Shown piece after piece: positions 16,841 to 26,884 of a DNA stretch of 64,000 nt (positions are counted from its first letter, which is position 1; each line of letters opens with the position of its first letter). The stretch comes from Gammaproteobacteria bacterium. GTDB taxonomy: Bacteria > Pseudomonadota > Gammaproteobacteria > Pseudomonadales > Pseudohongiellaceae. The position numbers were made by a program, and so were the translations under genes. Under the pieces are notes generated by a model, which saw nothing but the letters and a program-made list of their open reading frames with translations, did not search any database and was not told the DNA's origin. The DNA is taken from positions 124,001 to 188,000 of the forward strand of contig JAQWMX010000005.1 of NCBI GenBank assembly GCA_029246545.1. Reading direction: 5' to 3'.

Positions 16841-17728
16841 TTAATGTTCTCTTTGCACTATGTAAAATGCAAGGTCACGTAGTGCTTGGGCATCTTTGCC
16901 GAAATCATCCAAAGCAGTGTTAGCTTCTTCGTATAACTCTTGGGCTTTTTGTCTGGCACCATCAAGCCCTAATAAAACAGGATAAGTAATTTTACCAAGC
17001 TCTTTGTCTTTACCTTGCTGTTTACCAAGTGTTTTAGTATCACTTTCTATATCCAAAATATCATCTTGCACTTGAAAAGCGTGCCCTATGGCTCTGGCAT
17101 AAGTCGACAGTAAATCAAATTGTTTTTGCTCAATACTGCCAGAACTTAATGCACCTAATTGAACACTAGCTGTAATCAAAGCCCCGGTTTTAAGTGAATG
17201 CAATGTTGCTAAAGATTCAGCATTAATACTATTTGATGAAGCCAGTAAATCTAAACTTTGGCCGGCTACCATACCAGTCGCTCCAATAGCCTTGGCTAAT
17301 ATAACCAGCATTTTTAAGCGTATCTCATTCGAAACTTTAATCTGAGTAGAATCAGCAAGTAACTCAAAGGCATAACTTTGCAGAGCATCACCGGCTAAGA
17401 TCGCTGTCCCCTCATCATAATTAATATGACAGGTTGCCACTCCTCTTCTTAGTGCATCGTTATCCATTGCTGGCAGGTCATCATGAATCAATGAATAAGT
17501 GTGGATTAGTTCGACAGCACAAGCAGCAATATCTGCATGCGTTTCATCAACACCAACTGCTTGAGCACTCGCATAGGCTAAAATTGGGCGTAAGCGTTTA
17601 CCGCCATTCATCACAGCATATGTCATTGCGTCTTGCAGAATTGCTGAACTACTTTGCGAACTTAATAGTTCCGAAAGTAAATTTTCAACTCGACTTTTTC
17701 GCGCTGTTAGGAATTGTTGGATTTGCAT
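16841..17728 (-). CDS. ispA: Farnesyl diphosphate synthase
   Basis: This 295-residue trans-prenyltransferase joins isopentenyl units to dimethylallyl and geranyl diphosphate to give farnesyl diphosphate. The first Asp-rich motif is HDDLPAMDND (~81-90), and the second is DDILD (~220-224). The two-residue spacing in the first motif is typical of bacterial FPP synthases. It sits between xseB (42 bases upstream) and dxs (79 bases downstream), all on the minus strand, the usual order. Confidence 0.94.
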   Translation of the reverse strand: MQIQQFLTARKSRVENLLSELLSSQSSSAILQDAMTYAVMNGGKRLRPILAYASAQAVGVDETHADIAACAVELIHTYSLIHDDLPAMDNDALRRGVATCHINYDEGTAILAGDALQSYAFELLADSTQIKVSNEIRLKMLVILAKAIGATGMVAGQSLDLLASSNSINAESLATLHSLKTGALITASVQLGALSSGSIEQKQFDLLSTYARAIGHAFQVQDDILDIESDTKTLGKQQGKDKELGKITYPVLLGLDGARQKAQELYEEANTALDDFGKDAQALRDLAFYIVQREH

Positions 17729-17770
17729 GAAATACTTTGTAGCCGGACCTTTAAAAATGACACAAAAAGC

Positions 17771-18016
17771 CTAGTCGTCATCTGTATCCAGATCGAAAGG
17801 TTCAGCTTCAGGAAGTTCGTTTTCTTTCGTCAGTACTTGGATGCGTTGTTCAGCCTTTTCCAAAGCAACTTGGCATTCCCTTGTTAGTTTAATGCCATCC
17901 TCAAAGGATTTAAGCGAATCTTCGAGACTTAAATCACCTTCTTCCAAAGCTTCAACAAGCTCTTCTAATTGCTCTATAGCGTTTTCAAAATCAAATGCAG
18001 GTTTTTTAGTGCCCAT
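17771..18016 (-). CDS. xseB: Exodeoxyribonuclease VII small subunit
   Basis: This 81-residue acidic protein has the XseB signature [21 protein letters not shown] followed by [14 protein letters not shown] and the end of a helical hairpin. Several XseB chains bind one XseA to form the single-strand exonuclease. The last residues are an acidic Asp-rich tail. It is the first gene of the xseB–ispA–dxs run; xseA is not in the window. Confidence 0.93.
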   Translation of the reverse strand: MGTKKPAFDFENAIEQLEELVEALEEGDLSLEDSLKSFEDGIKLTRECQVALEKAEQRIQVLTKENELPEAEPFDLDTDDD

Positions 18017-18389
18017 AGTCAGTTTTGTATAGTCTATTAAATTATCTTAGTCAGGATTACCTGGACGAGAGATGGAATTAGAGTTCAATCGCCCCTATAA
18101 ATCAAGCACTTATACTATCTAGACTCACAATCGCTGATTTAATTGAAAATTCACCAGATTTACACATTTTTTAGCATCCATACATGGCAAGATGGTAGTC
18201 GTAAAAACAAGTCATGGTATGCCATTACATAGTTGAAAGCCCCAGTTTTAGTAACTTTCCGTGCGAACTGCTGTTAAACTAGCTCACTTGGCACATTAAG
18301 TGGCTGGCAGTGGTTAAGCACAGGTAAAAAGTTCAGCCTGCTATGACTAGAACCGTTTTTAAGAACATTTAACGAATAGGAATAACATT
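18017..18389. other. 373-bp gap between xseB and a cytochrome c' gene
   Basis: This divergent intergenic region must hold promoters for the xseB operon (leftward) and the cytochrome c' gene (rightward). I found no ORF, tRNA, terminator or clear operator. The segment 18160-18360 is less AT-rich than its surroundings and includes the partly symmetric TGGCACATTAAGTGGCTGGC. An AGGAATAACATT ribosome-binding stretch precedes ATG 18390. Confidence 0.4.
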
Positions 18390-18857
18390 ATGAAACGTAT
18401 AATTTTAATCAGCGCTGCAATTATAAGCACGCTAATTTCTTTTAACTCTTTTGCACAGCGCATGACTCCTGAAGAACAGGCAGCAGCAGCTGTTGGAACT
18501 AGACAAGCAGTATTCAAACTACTGGCTTTCAACATGGGGCCTCTTCAAGGTATGGCTCGTGGTGGTGATTATGATGAGGCTGTTGCTGTTCAAGCTATAG
18601 AGCGTATTCAAACCCTAGCAACAATGATTCCAGAAGTGTTTGCTAATGATACAACTGCTTATGATTTTGAAACTCGTGCCTTAAATGTTGTCTGGTCTGA
18701 CATGGATGGTTTTGCAAGTGCTGCAAATGATTTAGCAATGGGTGCTAGTGAAGCTTTAAGCATAATCAACTCTCAAGGAGCTGATGGTGTGCGTAATGCA
18801 ATCCAAGCAATTGGCCCAACTTGTGGTGCCTGTCATGATGCATTTCGCGCTGAATAA
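18390..18857 (+). CDS. Cytochrome c'
   Basis: This 155-residue periplasmic haem protein has a signal peptide (about 1-22, ending NSFA). Near its C terminus it carries the haem motif CGACH at 145-149, the position typical of four-helix cytochrome c' proteins. These bind NO or CO at a five-coordinate haem and are linked to NO tolerance in many proteobacteria. Ala- and Met-rich helices surround the site. The gene has its own strong terminator at 18879-18906. No NO-related regulator was found upstream. The family call is solid, the physiological role inferred. Confidence 0.85.
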   Translation: MKRIILISAAIISTLISFNSFAQRMTPEEQAAAAVGTRQAVFKLLAFNMGPLQGMARGGDYDEAVAVQAIERIQTLATMIPEVFANDTTAYDFETRALNVVWSDMDGFASAANDLAMGASEALSIINSQGADGVRNAIQAIGPTCGACHDAFRAE

Positions 18858-18878
18858 TATTTAATAACTATTAGAAAT

Positions 18879-18906
18879 AAAAAAGGCAGCCTAGGCTGCC
18901 TTTTTT
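18879..18906. terminator. Bidirectional intrinsic terminator
   Basis: The fully palindromic GGCAGCCTAGGCTGCC (18885-18900) is flanked by A6 on the left and T6 on the right, so it can terminate both the cytochrome c' gene (plus strand) and the diheme cytochrome gene (minus strand). Confidence 0.92.
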
Positions 18907-18979
18907 ATTGGTTAATTTTTTAAAAAATAATATTTCTCTTCTAAAATAGAAATAGACCCTAGTTATTTACCACACTCAT

Positions 18980-19840
18980 TTACTCTTCTCGAAAGAAGAA
19001 GGCAGCCAAAGCCTCTCTATCTTCTTGCGTTAAGTTGCTCGTATGCTCAATCACGTCCAGCATTTCACCACCAACTTGTTCAAAATTTGCAGTGAAACCA
19101 TCTTCTAAAAAGTAAACAAAATCTTCATAAGAATAAGCACCTAAACCATCTGAAGTTAAAGAAAATGAGGCTACGCCTTCTTGACCCGCAAACTCATTAC
19201 TAAAATCTGAAATTCCCAAAGCATTTCTTGGAGTATGGCATTCTCCACAATGGCTAAAATTTCTCGCCAAATAAGCCCCACGTTGTACTTGCTCATCATT
19301 ACTAACAACAGCAAGGTCACCTTCCAAAAAATCAGCCATGATGTTCCAGCCACTCATCATCCAGCTAAATTGCCATGCGGGTAATTCATGCTCAGGCGTT
19401 ACGCTATTAATAGGCGGTAAAGTCACCATATACGCAGCAATATCAAGCACATCTTCGTCAGAAATTCCTTCATAAGAACGATAAGGGAAAGCAGGCCAAT
19501 AAAAACCACCAGTTGGGCTCCTCCCATGTTTAATAGCCAAAAGAAAATCGCGTCCATTCCAACCAGCAATTCCAGTTTCTTCATCCGGTGTGATATTTGG
19601 AGTGAAGAATGAACCACCAAAGGGTGATTCAATTTCATAACCGCCACTTGGACCCGCTGCCCCATCAACTTGATGACAAGCTCCGCAGCCAGCAGCATTA
19701 TAAAGATACTCGCCATTGGCAATTGCTTGTGCAGAGCTTGGAATTTCTGGCTCACCAACTTGTGGAAGTCCAAATGCCCAGTAAAGCCCTGCTACGAAAA
19801 TTACTAATCCTATTACCAATGAAATGAATTTTTTATTCAT
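18980..19840 (-). CDS. Diheme cytochrome c
   Basis: This 286-residue protein has an N-terminal hydrophobic segment (about 5-24) and two haem motifs, CGACH (52-56) and CGECH (198-202). The spacing and the segment ITPDEETGIAGW (~83-94) resemble the cytochrome subunits of membrane alcohol/gluconate dehydrogenases and related electron carriers; those subunits usually have three haems, so this is the shorter diheme type. It probably passes electrons in the periplasm from an unlinked dehydrogenase to an oxidase. No partner enzyme is adjacent. Confidence 0.82.
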   Translation of the reverse strand: MNKKFISLVIGLVIFVAGLYWAFGLPQVGEPEIPSSAQAIANGEYLYNAAGCGACHQVDGAAGPSGGYEIESPFGGSFFTPNITPDEETGIAGWNGRDFLLAIKHGRSPTGGFYWPAFPYRSYEGISDEDVLDIAAYMVTLPPINSVTPEHELPAWQFSWMMSGWNIMADFLEGDLAVVSNDEQVQRGAYLARNFSHCGECHTPRNALGISDFSNEFAGQEGVASFSLTSDGLGAYSYEDFVYFLEDGFTANFEQVGGEMLDVIEHTSNLTQEDREALAAFFFREE

Positions 19841-19960
19841 GTATTAACCTTTTTATTTTTCCTATCAATATTTCAACTAATTTTTTTACATCTCAATAAT
19901 TGAGTGCGATTCTATTATTAAAATTTTACATTCTTTAACTTAGCTTAGAGCATTTTTCAA

Positions 19961-20947
19961 TTAGTTAAGTGCTTTTTGTTTTTCTTTCAATTTTTGCTTT
20001 GAAGCTTTACGTTTTAAAATAGTTTTTGTCACCTCTGACCCAAGATGCTCTTCACCTCTTAAAGCAGCTAATTCAATCTGCTTTTGTCTTTCCTTAAACG
20101 CCGTTTTTTTCTCATCACTCAATTTATGGTAACAGCGAGCACAACTAGCCCCTAATTCATAAAATTCACTTTTTTTGTCTTCTTCTGTTATTGGTAAACG
20201 ACAAGCATGACATTGATCGTAATTACCTTTTACAAGAGAATGATTTACCGCAACTCGGTTATCAAATACAAAACATTCACCCTGCCATAGAGACTCGTCT
20301 TGAGGTACTTCCTCAAGATATTTAAGAATCCCACCTTGCAGGTGATAAACCTCATCAAATCCTTGCTCTTTTAAGTAAGCAGTGGATTTCTCACACCGGA
20401 TACCACCCGTGCAATACATAGCAATTTTTTTATGCTTTTTTGAGTCAAGATGGCCTTCTACATACTCAGGGAATTCTCGAAATGAAGTCGTATTAGGGTT
20501 GATTGCATTCTTGAACGAACCAATTTCAACTTCATAATCATTCCGCGTGTCAATTACCACAACATCAGGACTAGAGATGAGATCGTTCCACTCCTGTGGT
20601 GGAATATGTGTTCCAACTTTGCGAAGGGGGTCGATACCCTCCACACCCATTGTGACAATTTCTTTTTTAAGTTTTACCTTGCTGCGATAAAAAGGATAAG
20701 TATCATCATAGGATTCTTTATGATCTAGATTTTGTAAGCGAGGATCAGATTTTAACCACTTAAGTACAGAATCAATGCCGGCTCTATCACCAGCAATTGT
20801 GCCGTTAATTCCTTCACTTCCCAGCAGTAAAGTACCCTTAACGCGATTATTTAGCATAACATCCAGCAGGGGCTGCTGGAGATTTTGATAATCATCTAAG
20901 CTAACAAAATGGTAAAGAGCACAGACGACAATTTTTGAATCAGTCAT
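19961..20947 (-). CDS. trhO: tRNA uridine(34) hydroxylase TrhO (rhodanese-like)
   Basis: This 328-residue protein of the YceA family hydroxylates uridine 34 of certain tRNAs using oxygen, giving 5-hydroxyuridine on the way to cmo5U/mcmo5U. An N-terminal acylphosphatase-like region precedes a rhodanese domain with the active Cys in [11 protein letters not shown] (C179). A C-terminal Cys cluster follows (CHAC … CARC, ~245-270). The tail is Lys-rich. It is transcribed alone. The family assignment is strong from the rhodanese loop and overall length. Confidence 0.92.
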   Translation of the reverse strand: MTDSKIVVCALYHFVSLDDYQNLQQPLLDVMLNNRVKGTLLLGSEGINGTIAGDRAGIDSVLKWLKSDPRLQNLDHKESYDDTYPFYRSKVKLKKEIVTMGVEGIDPLRKVGTHIPPQEWNDLISSPDVVVIDTRNDYEVEIGSFKNAINPNTTSFREFPEYVEGHLDSKKHKKIAMYCTGGIRCEKSTAYLKEQGFDEVYHLQGGILKYLEEVPQDESLWQGECFVFDNRVAVNHSLVKGNYDQCHACRLPITEEDKKSEFYELGASCARCYHKLSDEKKTAFKERQKQIELAALRGEEHLGSEVTKTILKRKASKQKLKEKQKALN

Positions 20948-21086
20948 GTTTAGTTTCCCTTGCGAGTCGGAACGTAAATCCGGAGCAAAAAAGATAACGC
21001 GAGATTATAACTAGATAGTTTTGTATCGCAACTAATAACCCGTCCCAATTAGAAATTGAAATTGTTTTTATGCTATCAAACCCAAA

Positions 21087-21755
21087 TTATAATATGGAAT
21101 CTATTGGCACAATCCCGCTTTCAATATCATAAGCCCAAGGAATGCTTGCTATTAGCGGAGCTTCAATTTTCTGTTTAAGCGCGTCTATATTTTCATCATA
21201 GGCAGGCATAAGAGGATCCAGTTGGTTAGCAATCCAGCCATGTAATAACACCCCTTCTTCTTTTATGGCTTTAACTGTTAACAATGCATGATTAAGGCAG
21301 CCTAATTTCATGCCGACGACTAAAATCACAGGTATGTCTAAAATTTTTACAATATCACCCATAAATTCATTCTGATTAAGTGGGACCTGCCACCCACCAG
21401 CTCCTTCGATAAGCGTTAAATCAGCTTTTTTGCTAATTATCTTTTTACAATGATCAGCAAGTTCACTCGCTTGGATTAACACGCCTTCTTTTTGAGCAGC
21501 AATATGTGGTGCTATAGCCTGTTCCAGGCAAAGCGGATTTATCTCTTTATAACTTAAATTTAATGTGCAACTTTCTTGCAGCGAAATAGCATCTTCATTT
21601 TGTAATCCTTCATTGCTAAGAATGCCCCCGGCAGCAACCGGTTTTAATACTGCGGTAGAAAGGCCTTTTATTTTTGCAGATTGTAATAAGCTGCAAGACA
21701 CAAAAGTTTTACCTGTATCGGTATCAGTACCTGTGATAAAAAATGTTTTCCCCAT
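21087..21755 (-). CDS. bioD: Dethiobiotin synthetase
   Basis: This 222-residue P-loop carboxylase closes the ureido ring of dethiobiotin from 7,8-diaminopelargonate, CO2 and ATP. The Walker A region is GTDTDTGKTF (~8-17), with the conserved KPVAAG at ~38-43 and EGAGGWQVPL (~116-125). It is the last gene of bioB–F–C–D and begins 3 bases after the bioC stop region, so translation is probably coupled. Confidence 0.95.
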   Translation of the reverse strand: MGKTFFITGTDTDTGKTFVSCSLLQSAKIKGLSTAVLKPVAAGGILSNEGLQNEDAISLQESCTLNLSYKEINPLCLEQAIAPHIAAQKEGVLIQASELADHCKKIISKKADLTLIEGAGGWQVPLNQNEFMGDIVKILDIPVILVVGMKLGCLNHALLTVKAIKEEGVLLHGWIANQLDPLMPAYDENIDALKQKIEAPLIASIPWAYDIESGIVPIDSIL

Positions 21756-21758
21756 TTT

Positions 21759-22580
21759 TTAGGTGCTCTGTGCTTTCATATAAAACACCTGATAAGTTAC
21801 GGGAATACCAAGTTCATCATCAAAATTATGCTCAAATTTTTGTTTTAGTCTTAAGAATTTATTCCGCCCACTTAATCCCCTAACTTGGCCAGCATTCTTA
21901 TTACTTGCACCTATCGATTTTAATTCACGCGCAAGACTTTCAAAACTTTGATAATGAGTAAGCATTACATCGATATCAATATGAATTTCAGAGAAACCCT
22001 TTTTAATTATCTCGTCTTTTAACAATACATCCGTCTGGAAATGATTAACATGGATATAAGAGTCTACTCTTTGCCAAGCCTGTGTTAACTCTTGCAAAGT
22101 CTCAGGTCCAAAGGTTGAAATATAAAACTTACCTTTAGGCTTTAAAATACGATTCAGCTCGGTGAACAATACAGCGTAATCTTGGCACCACTGAATCGAC
22201 AAGCTTGAAAAAACCATGTCAAAACTATTTTCAATAAATGGCAATGCTTCAGCATCAGCGCAAATTAATTTCTCATTACCACTATTACCTTTTTGTTTGT
22301 AAGACGAAAATGACAACATAGCTTCAGCTATATCGAGATTAACAATCTCAGCGTTCGGATAAAGTGTATGTAAAATATTTGTGCAATAGCCAGTGCCACT
22401 ACCAAGATCAAGCACTCGTTCGACATCTTCGTTCTTGGTTAATCGTGCGAGAAGATTATCTGCTACTTTTCTTTGTAGATAAGCGTGCGAATCATAACTT
22501 TCAGCAGCTTTTGAAAATGATTGTGCGATGCGCTTTTTTTCAATTTTAAATTCAGCCTGCAACATTAGATGCTTCCTCAC
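21759..22580 (-). CDS. bioC: Malonyl-ACP O-methyltransferase
   Basis: This 273-residue SAM-dependent methyltransferase masks malonyl-ACP as its methyl ester so fatty-acid enzymes can build pimeloyl-ACP. The SAM-binding motif is VLDLGSGTGYCT (~57-68). Further conserved parts are DMVFSSLSIQWCQD (~117-130) and the family-typical FSTFG-like ISTFGPETLQEL. It overlaps the end of bioF by 29 bases. An alternative start nine codons in would reduce the overlap. The methyl ester needs an esterase such as BioH, none of which is encoded in this cluster. Confidence 0.93.
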   Translation of the reverse strand: MRKHLMLQAEFKIEKKRIAQSFSKAAESYDSHAYLQRKVADNLLARLTKNEDVERVLDLGSGTGYCTNILHTLYPNAEIVNLDIAEAMLSFSSYKQKGNSGNEKLICADAEALPFIENSFDMVFSSLSIQWCQDYAVLFTELNRILKPKGKFYISTFGPETLQELTQAWQRVDSYIHVNHFQTDVLLKDEIIKKGFSEIHIDIDVMLTHYQSFESLARELKSIGASNKNAGQVRGLSGRNKFLRLKQKFEHNFDDELGIPVTYQVFYMKAQST

Positions 22581-23766
22581 TAATGAGCGGCTGCACTTTT
22601 TCTAGTGCAGTTATTAACAAATCTAATTGATCTTGAGTATGATTAGCACTAAAAGTAATACGAAGCCTTGCAGTACCTTGAGGAACTGTCGGTGGCCGAA
22701 TCGCTGTAACAAAAATATTATCTTTTTCGAGAATTTGGCTAGCCTTCAAACTCTTATGCGCATCTCCAAATAGTAGACCTTGTATTGGCGTCATTGAATT
22801 TGTCAGAGTGAAACCAAGGGCTTTACACCGTGTTCGAAAAGATTTTATTAAGGTTTGTAATTTTTCCCGCCTCCAATTTTCTTTCTGGATGAGCTTCAGA
22901 CTTGTTCTGGAAGCTTCAGCTATAGCTGGTGACATAGCAGTCGTATAAATATAGGGTCGACAATATTGAATTAGACTTTCAATTAATTCTTCACTACCTG
23001 CAATAAATGCTCCTTGTGTGCCGAAAGATTTTCCTAAAGTGCCAACTAAAATGGGTAAGTTTTGTTCATTGATAATGTGACCACTGTTCTGATAATGTTC
23101 AACAAGTCCTCCTCCACTTCTGCCTAGAACACCAAAACCATGTGCATCATCAAGCATTAATTGAGAATTATAGTTTTTTGCGACATCTATCAATCTAGGT
23201 AACTTTGCGCAGTCACCATCCATACTAAAAACACCATCGGAAACAATGAATGTATTCTCTGACTTTTGTTTTTTCTTAAGCGCATCAGCGAGCTTTGCTA
23301 TATCTAAATGCGGGTAACGTTTAAAAACTGCACCAGAAAACAAACCGCCATCTAATAAAGATGCATGATTTAACTTATCTTCAAACACACAATCTTTCTT
23401 ATTTGCCAAGGCGGTTAAAACACCAACATTAGCTATATAGCCAGACGAAAATAAAAGTACTCGGCTACGGCCAGTAAAGTCTGCCAATTCCTCTTCAAGC
23501 GCTTGGTGCGCGTGGCTATGTCCAACAACTAAATGAGAGGCACCACTACCGACTCCATATAAATCGACACCTTGTTTACAAGCTGAGAGTACTTCAGGAT
23601 GATTGGCTAAGCCTAAATAATCATTGCCGCAAAAATTTATCAGCAATTTACCGTTAACTTCTATTTCCGTGTCCTGCGCTGTCGTAGTAGTTTTTCTATG
23701 CCGATATAAACCTTGTGATTGTCTATCTGTCAGACTTTCCTGTAATTGTTGTGAAAAGCTTTTCAC
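22552..23766 (-). CDS. bioF: 8-amino-7-oxononanoate synthase
   Basis: This 404-residue PLP enzyme condenses pimeloyl-ACP with alanine. The segments [12 protein letters not shown] (~51-62), [10 protein letters not shown] (~204-213) and [12 protein letters not shown] (~242-253, PLP-binding Lys) are visible, with normal family length. It overlaps bioB by 4 bases at its start and bioC at its end. In many pseudomonads a bioH esterase follows bioF; here the reading frames leave no room for one. Confidence 0.95.
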   Translation of the reverse strand: MKSFSQQLQESLTDRQSQGLYRHRKTTTTAQDTEIEVNGKLLINFCGNDYLGLANHPEVLSACKQGVDLYGVGSGASHLVVGHSHAHQALEEELADFTGRSRVLLFSSGYIANVGVLTALANKKDCVFEDKLNHASLLDGGLFSGAVFKRYPHLDIAKLADALKKKQKSENTFIVSDGVFSMDGDCAKLPRLIDVAKNYNSQLMLDDAHGFGVLGRSGGGLVEHYQNSGHIINEQNLPILVGTLGKSFGTQGAFIAGSEELIESLIQYCRPYIYTTAMSPAIAEASRTSLKLIQKENWRREKLQTLIKSFRTRCKALGFTLTNSMTPIQGLLFGDAHKSLKASQILEKDNIFVTAIRPPTVPQGTARLRITFSANHTQDQLDLLITALEKVQPLISEEASNVAG

Positions 23767-24782
23767 TGACTCGTAGCATCGTAATAAGGTTGAGTTTTTT
23801 CATATAAGTTTTCTGTCGGAACATGTTCAAGCGTTCTTTCTTCTGGGCGTATTCCAAGTTTTGCAAATAAGGCCATGTCTTCATTTTCAAGTGGATTTGA
23901 TGTTGTTAATAGTTTTTCGCCATAAAAAATTGAATTAGCACCTGCGAAAAAACACATAGCCTGCATTTGCTCATTCATAGCCTCGCGTCCCGCTGACAGA
24001 CGCACATGAGAGAAAGGCATTAATAATCTGGCAACAGCTATCATACGAATAAAATCAAAGGGCTCGATGTCATCAGCATCTGCAAGCGGTGTGCCTTTTA
24101 TTTTTACTAAATTATTTATAGGCACAGATTCAGGGTGTTCAGGTAAATTTGCCAATTCCCTTAAAAAGGCAATTCGGTCTTCAGCCTGCTCGCCCATGCC
24201 AACGATGCCCCCACTACAAACTTTTATACCAGCGTCTCTAACATGGCTTAGTGTATCTAGGCGATCATCAAAACTACGTGTACTGATAATTTTTTTGTAG
24301 TATTCGCGCGAGGTGTCAATGTTGTGATTGTAATAATCTAGACCTGCATCAGATAAAGCCTGAGTTTGTTCTTCACTTAAAGCACCTAAGGTCATACAGG
24401 TTTCTAATCCTAGTTCTCTGACGCCTCTTACCATTGAAAGCACATGTGGAAAATCTTTTGCTGATGGATGTTTCCAGGCCGCTCCCATACAAAAACGCGT
24501 AGCGCCATTCTCTTTTGCCTTTTGCGCTTCATGAAGAACTTTTTCTACTTCCATGAGTTTTTCTTTTTCTAGCTCGGTATTGTAATGACCGCTTTGAGAG
24601 CAATACTGACAATCTTCCGGACAAGCGCCGGTTTTTATAGAAAGCAAAGTGCTTACTTGAACTTCATTCGGATCAAAATGTTGACGGTGAATCGATTGAG
24701 CTCGAAATAAAAGCTCATTAAAGGGCAAATCAAATAAAGCCTGAATTTCTTCAGTGCTCCAATCATGACGAATATTGCTCAT
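23763..24782 (-). CDS. bioB: Biotin synthase
   Basis: This 339-residue radical-SAM enzyme inserts sulfur into dethiobiotin. The radical [4Fe-4S] cysteines are in CPEDCQYC (~54-61), and the second-cluster ligands lie in CMGAAW, CMTLG and the downstream Arg/Cys positions. It is the first gene of the bio operon. It diverges from a comF-type gene across 81 bases, the arrangement seen in many gammaproteobacteria. That gap shows no palindrome matching the known BirA or BioR operators. Confidence 0.96.
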   Translation of the reverse strand: MSNIRHDWSTEEIQALFDLPFNELLFRAQSIHRQHFDPNEVQVSTLLSIKTGACPEDCQYCSQSGHYNTELEKEKLMEVEKVLHEAQKAKENGATRFCMGAAWKHPSAKDFPHVLSMVRGVRELGLETCMTLGALSEEQTQALSDAGLDYYNHNIDTSREYYKKIISTRSFDDRLDTLSHVRDAGIKVCSGGIVGMGEQAEDRIAFLRELANLPEHPESVPINNLVKIKGTPLADADDIEPFDFIRMIAVARLLMPFSHVRLSAGREAMNEQMQAMCFFAGANSIFYGEKLLTTSNPLENEDMALFAKLGIRPEERTLEHVPTENLYEKTQPYYDATSQ

Positions 24783-24863
24783 AAATCTTACCTGCTCATT
24801 GCTCGACTAAGAAATGGAAACTTCCGGCCTTAGTACTAAACTAAAGCGAAACAAGGATTTTAC

Positions 24864-25607
24864 ATGTCAACCAAACTTATTTCAAAAGTTAACAGGTGGT
24901 TAAATATTGTCCAATGTTACTTATTACCTGGTACATGCATTCACTGCAATAAATTAAGTGATCGCTTTTATGACTTATGTAAGCCTTGTGAAATTGAATT
25001 CCCAAGAGTTAAAGACCCCTGTGAATCATGTGGATTACCCTTACCTGCTAATAATTATGATGGCCACATATGTGGCGCTTGTATTATCATGCCTCCGCCT
25101 TTTAAGCATATCGTTGCAGCATTTGACTATGCGCAGCCAATAGATCGTTTAATCAAAGCCTTTAAATATCAAAGTAAATTGGCCTTTGGCAAAGTTCTCA
25201 CACATCAACTCCTACTAAATGTGCAGACTTTTTACCAAAAAAGAGACCTTCCAGAGCTACTTATACCAATGCCGCTTCATACTAAGCGTTTACGTCAACG
25301 AGGGTTTAATCAATCTATTGAAATTTGTCGCCACCTGAGTCGCCACCTCCAAATTCCATATAACTATAACCTCTGTTATCGCAACCGTAGCACTCCTCAA
25401 CAAGAAGGTTTGAATGAAAAAGCGCGGAAACAGAATATTCGTGGTGCCTTCTCAGCTTACTGCCAGGACCTACCGAAGTCTGTAGCCATAATTGATGATG
25501 TTGTGACTACAACTGCAAGCGCTCGAGAGCTCTCTAAATTATTAAAACGAAATGGTGTAGACGAAGTGCATATTTGGTCTCTAGCAAGGGCATGTGAAAG
25601 AACTTGA
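24864..25607 (+). CDS. ComF/GntX-family protein (phosphoribosyltransferase fold)
   Basis: This 247-residue protein has an N-terminal four-Cys zinc-ribbon region (CIHC … CKPC, then CESC … CGAC, ~20-72). A phosphoribosyltransferase-like domain with the PRPP-loop motif VAIIDDVVTTTAS (~211-223) follows. ComF/GntX proteins take part in DNA uptake in some bacteria, but in most the role is unknown. The position opposite bioB is conserved in gammaproteobacteria. The reaction, if any, is not established. Confidence 0.85.
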   Translation: MSTKLISKVNRWLNIVQCYLLPGTCIHCNKLSDRFYDLCKPCEIEFPRVKDPCESCGLPLPANNYDGHICGACIIMPPPFKHIVAAFDYAQPIDRLIKAFKYQSKLAFGKVLTHQLLLNVQTFYQKRDLPELLIPMPLHTKRLRQRGFNQSIEICRHLSRHLQIPYNYNLCYRNRSTPQQEGLNEKARKQNIRGAFSAYCQDLPKSVAIIDDVVTTTASARELSKLLKRNGVDEVHIWSLARACERT

Positions 25608-25703
25608 AGCTTTTGATTTTTTTTCAATGCTAAATATCGCTAAACTAGTATGATTACATTACTTCCATTGCATGTCTTAAATCGGTAAGTCACGGAATAA
25701 TCA

Positions 25704-26315
25704 ATGATTCATCTTAAACTCATCAATGCCTTGTTGAAGCCGGGACTTGCATTCAAAAACATTGCCAAGAGTGATTCCTACTCTGTCGGTCTTTTGCAAA
25801 AAACTGTGCCATTTCTTCTTATCTTTCCCCCTCTATTTATCTGGCTGGGTTCAAACTTATTTGGCTGGCGCCTGGGTGCGGGAGAGGCATTATTTTTAGA
25901 TAACACTTCACTCGTAATAATTAGTTTTTCCTATTTTGCGGTTATTTGCCTAGGGTTTTTCAGCACTGTGTTTTAGCCCAATGAATGGGAGCGACTTATG
26001 GGGCAGACAAGCCCTTAAAAGTGTATTTCGCTTTAATTAGCGTTGTTTACCTACCACTAGTTAGTAGCAAGTATTGCGCATTTATATCCCAATGCATTCT
26101 TCAACCTAATTGTGCTGTTAATAACTCTAATGTGGTGCATGAGATTGCTATATTTAGGTGCCCCACGCCTGAATGATGATATTTCGTTATATGGTAACGA
26201 CGTAGATACTATCAAAGAATCTATTGCGAATGGGCGTAGCGGCCAAATGCCTGCCTTTAACGGCATACTCGATGAAGGTCAAATTAAGCTACTGACTGCT
26301 TGGTTAAGTCAGTAG
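25704..26315 (+). pseudogene. Yip1-family gene fused to the end of ccoP, multiply broken
   Basis: The first frame (25704-25978) encodes a Yip1-type membrane protein start and ends at TAG. The expected continuation MGATYGADKPLKVYF appears in the next frame from 25985 behind a TGA that sits where relatives have Trp. A further +1 shift near 26060 leads into frame 3, where SIAHLYPNAFFNLIVLL completes the Yip1 helices. That last frame then runs straight into GAPRLNDDISLYGNDVDTI and GRSGQMPAF, the C-terminal haem-domain tail of cbb3 oxidase subunit CcoP, to TAG at 26315. The haem motif itself is absent. At least three lesions plus a gene fusion make this a non-functional chimera. Confidence 0.75.
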
Positions 26316-26334
26316 ACCATCATCCGTCAAGAAT

Positions 26335-26733
26335 CTAATTCCACTTACTAGCTGGCATCGCAGCATACTTTCCAGGACCAATTAACATAATTACAACAGC
26401 ATTCAAGACATAAAACATCTGTGATTCTATTGCCCAAGCTCCCGTCCCAGTCAAGGCAAAGACGTCACCCATATGGACTAGTCCTATTGCAAACAACATA
26501 TTTATAACAACAATGAGTGCAGCTATTCGCGTATAGGCACCAGCTATTATAAACAATGGTGCAATAACCTCACCCACATAGATCAGTGGGGCAATAAAGC
26601 CTGGAAGTCCATTACTTTGAAGAAGTCCTGGCAACCATTCAATGCCGCCATTTAATTTGTTCCAGCCATGAAACAACATTAAAAGTGCTACAGTTAAGCG
26701 TAGTAAAAGTTTTCCAACATTATCATTCAACAT
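26335..26733 (-). CDS. DoxX-family membrane protein
   Basis: This 132-residue protein has four predicted membrane helices and the DoxX family start LLLRLTVALLMLFHGWNKL (~8-26), with the charged GGIEWLPGLL loop and PLIYVGEVIAPLFIIAGAYT (~47-66). DoxX-like proteins are linked to quinone or redox functions, but most are uncharacterised. It is transcribed towards the chimeric pseudogene, with no gene of known function in the same operon. Confidence 0.82.
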   Translation of the reverse strand: MLNDNVGKLLLRLTVALLMLFHGWNKLNGGIEWLPGLLQSNGLPGFIAPLIYVGEVIAPLFIIAGAYTRIAALIVVINMLFAIGLVHMGDVFALTGTGAWAIESQMFYVLNAVVIMLIGPGKYAAMPASKWN

Positions 26734-26884
26734 GCTTATCCCCCTTTAAATAATAATTTTATTGACCAAAACAGACCGCGCCAGTCTATATTAAATATTT
26801 ACCTAGAGCTCAAAAAAAAATCTTGTGAGTATCCTTGCCAAAATTTATTCACACAGACCTATTACTTAATGTTAAATTTCGATT

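Noticed and set aside
18017-18389. Small RNA or tRNA in the gap before cytochrome c'
   Set aside because: No cloverleaf, no intrinsic terminator and no promoter pair could be made out.
24783-24863. BirA or BioR operator between bioB and comF
   Set aside because: The 81-base gap has no TTGTAAAC/GTTTACAA or TTATMKATAA-type palindrome.
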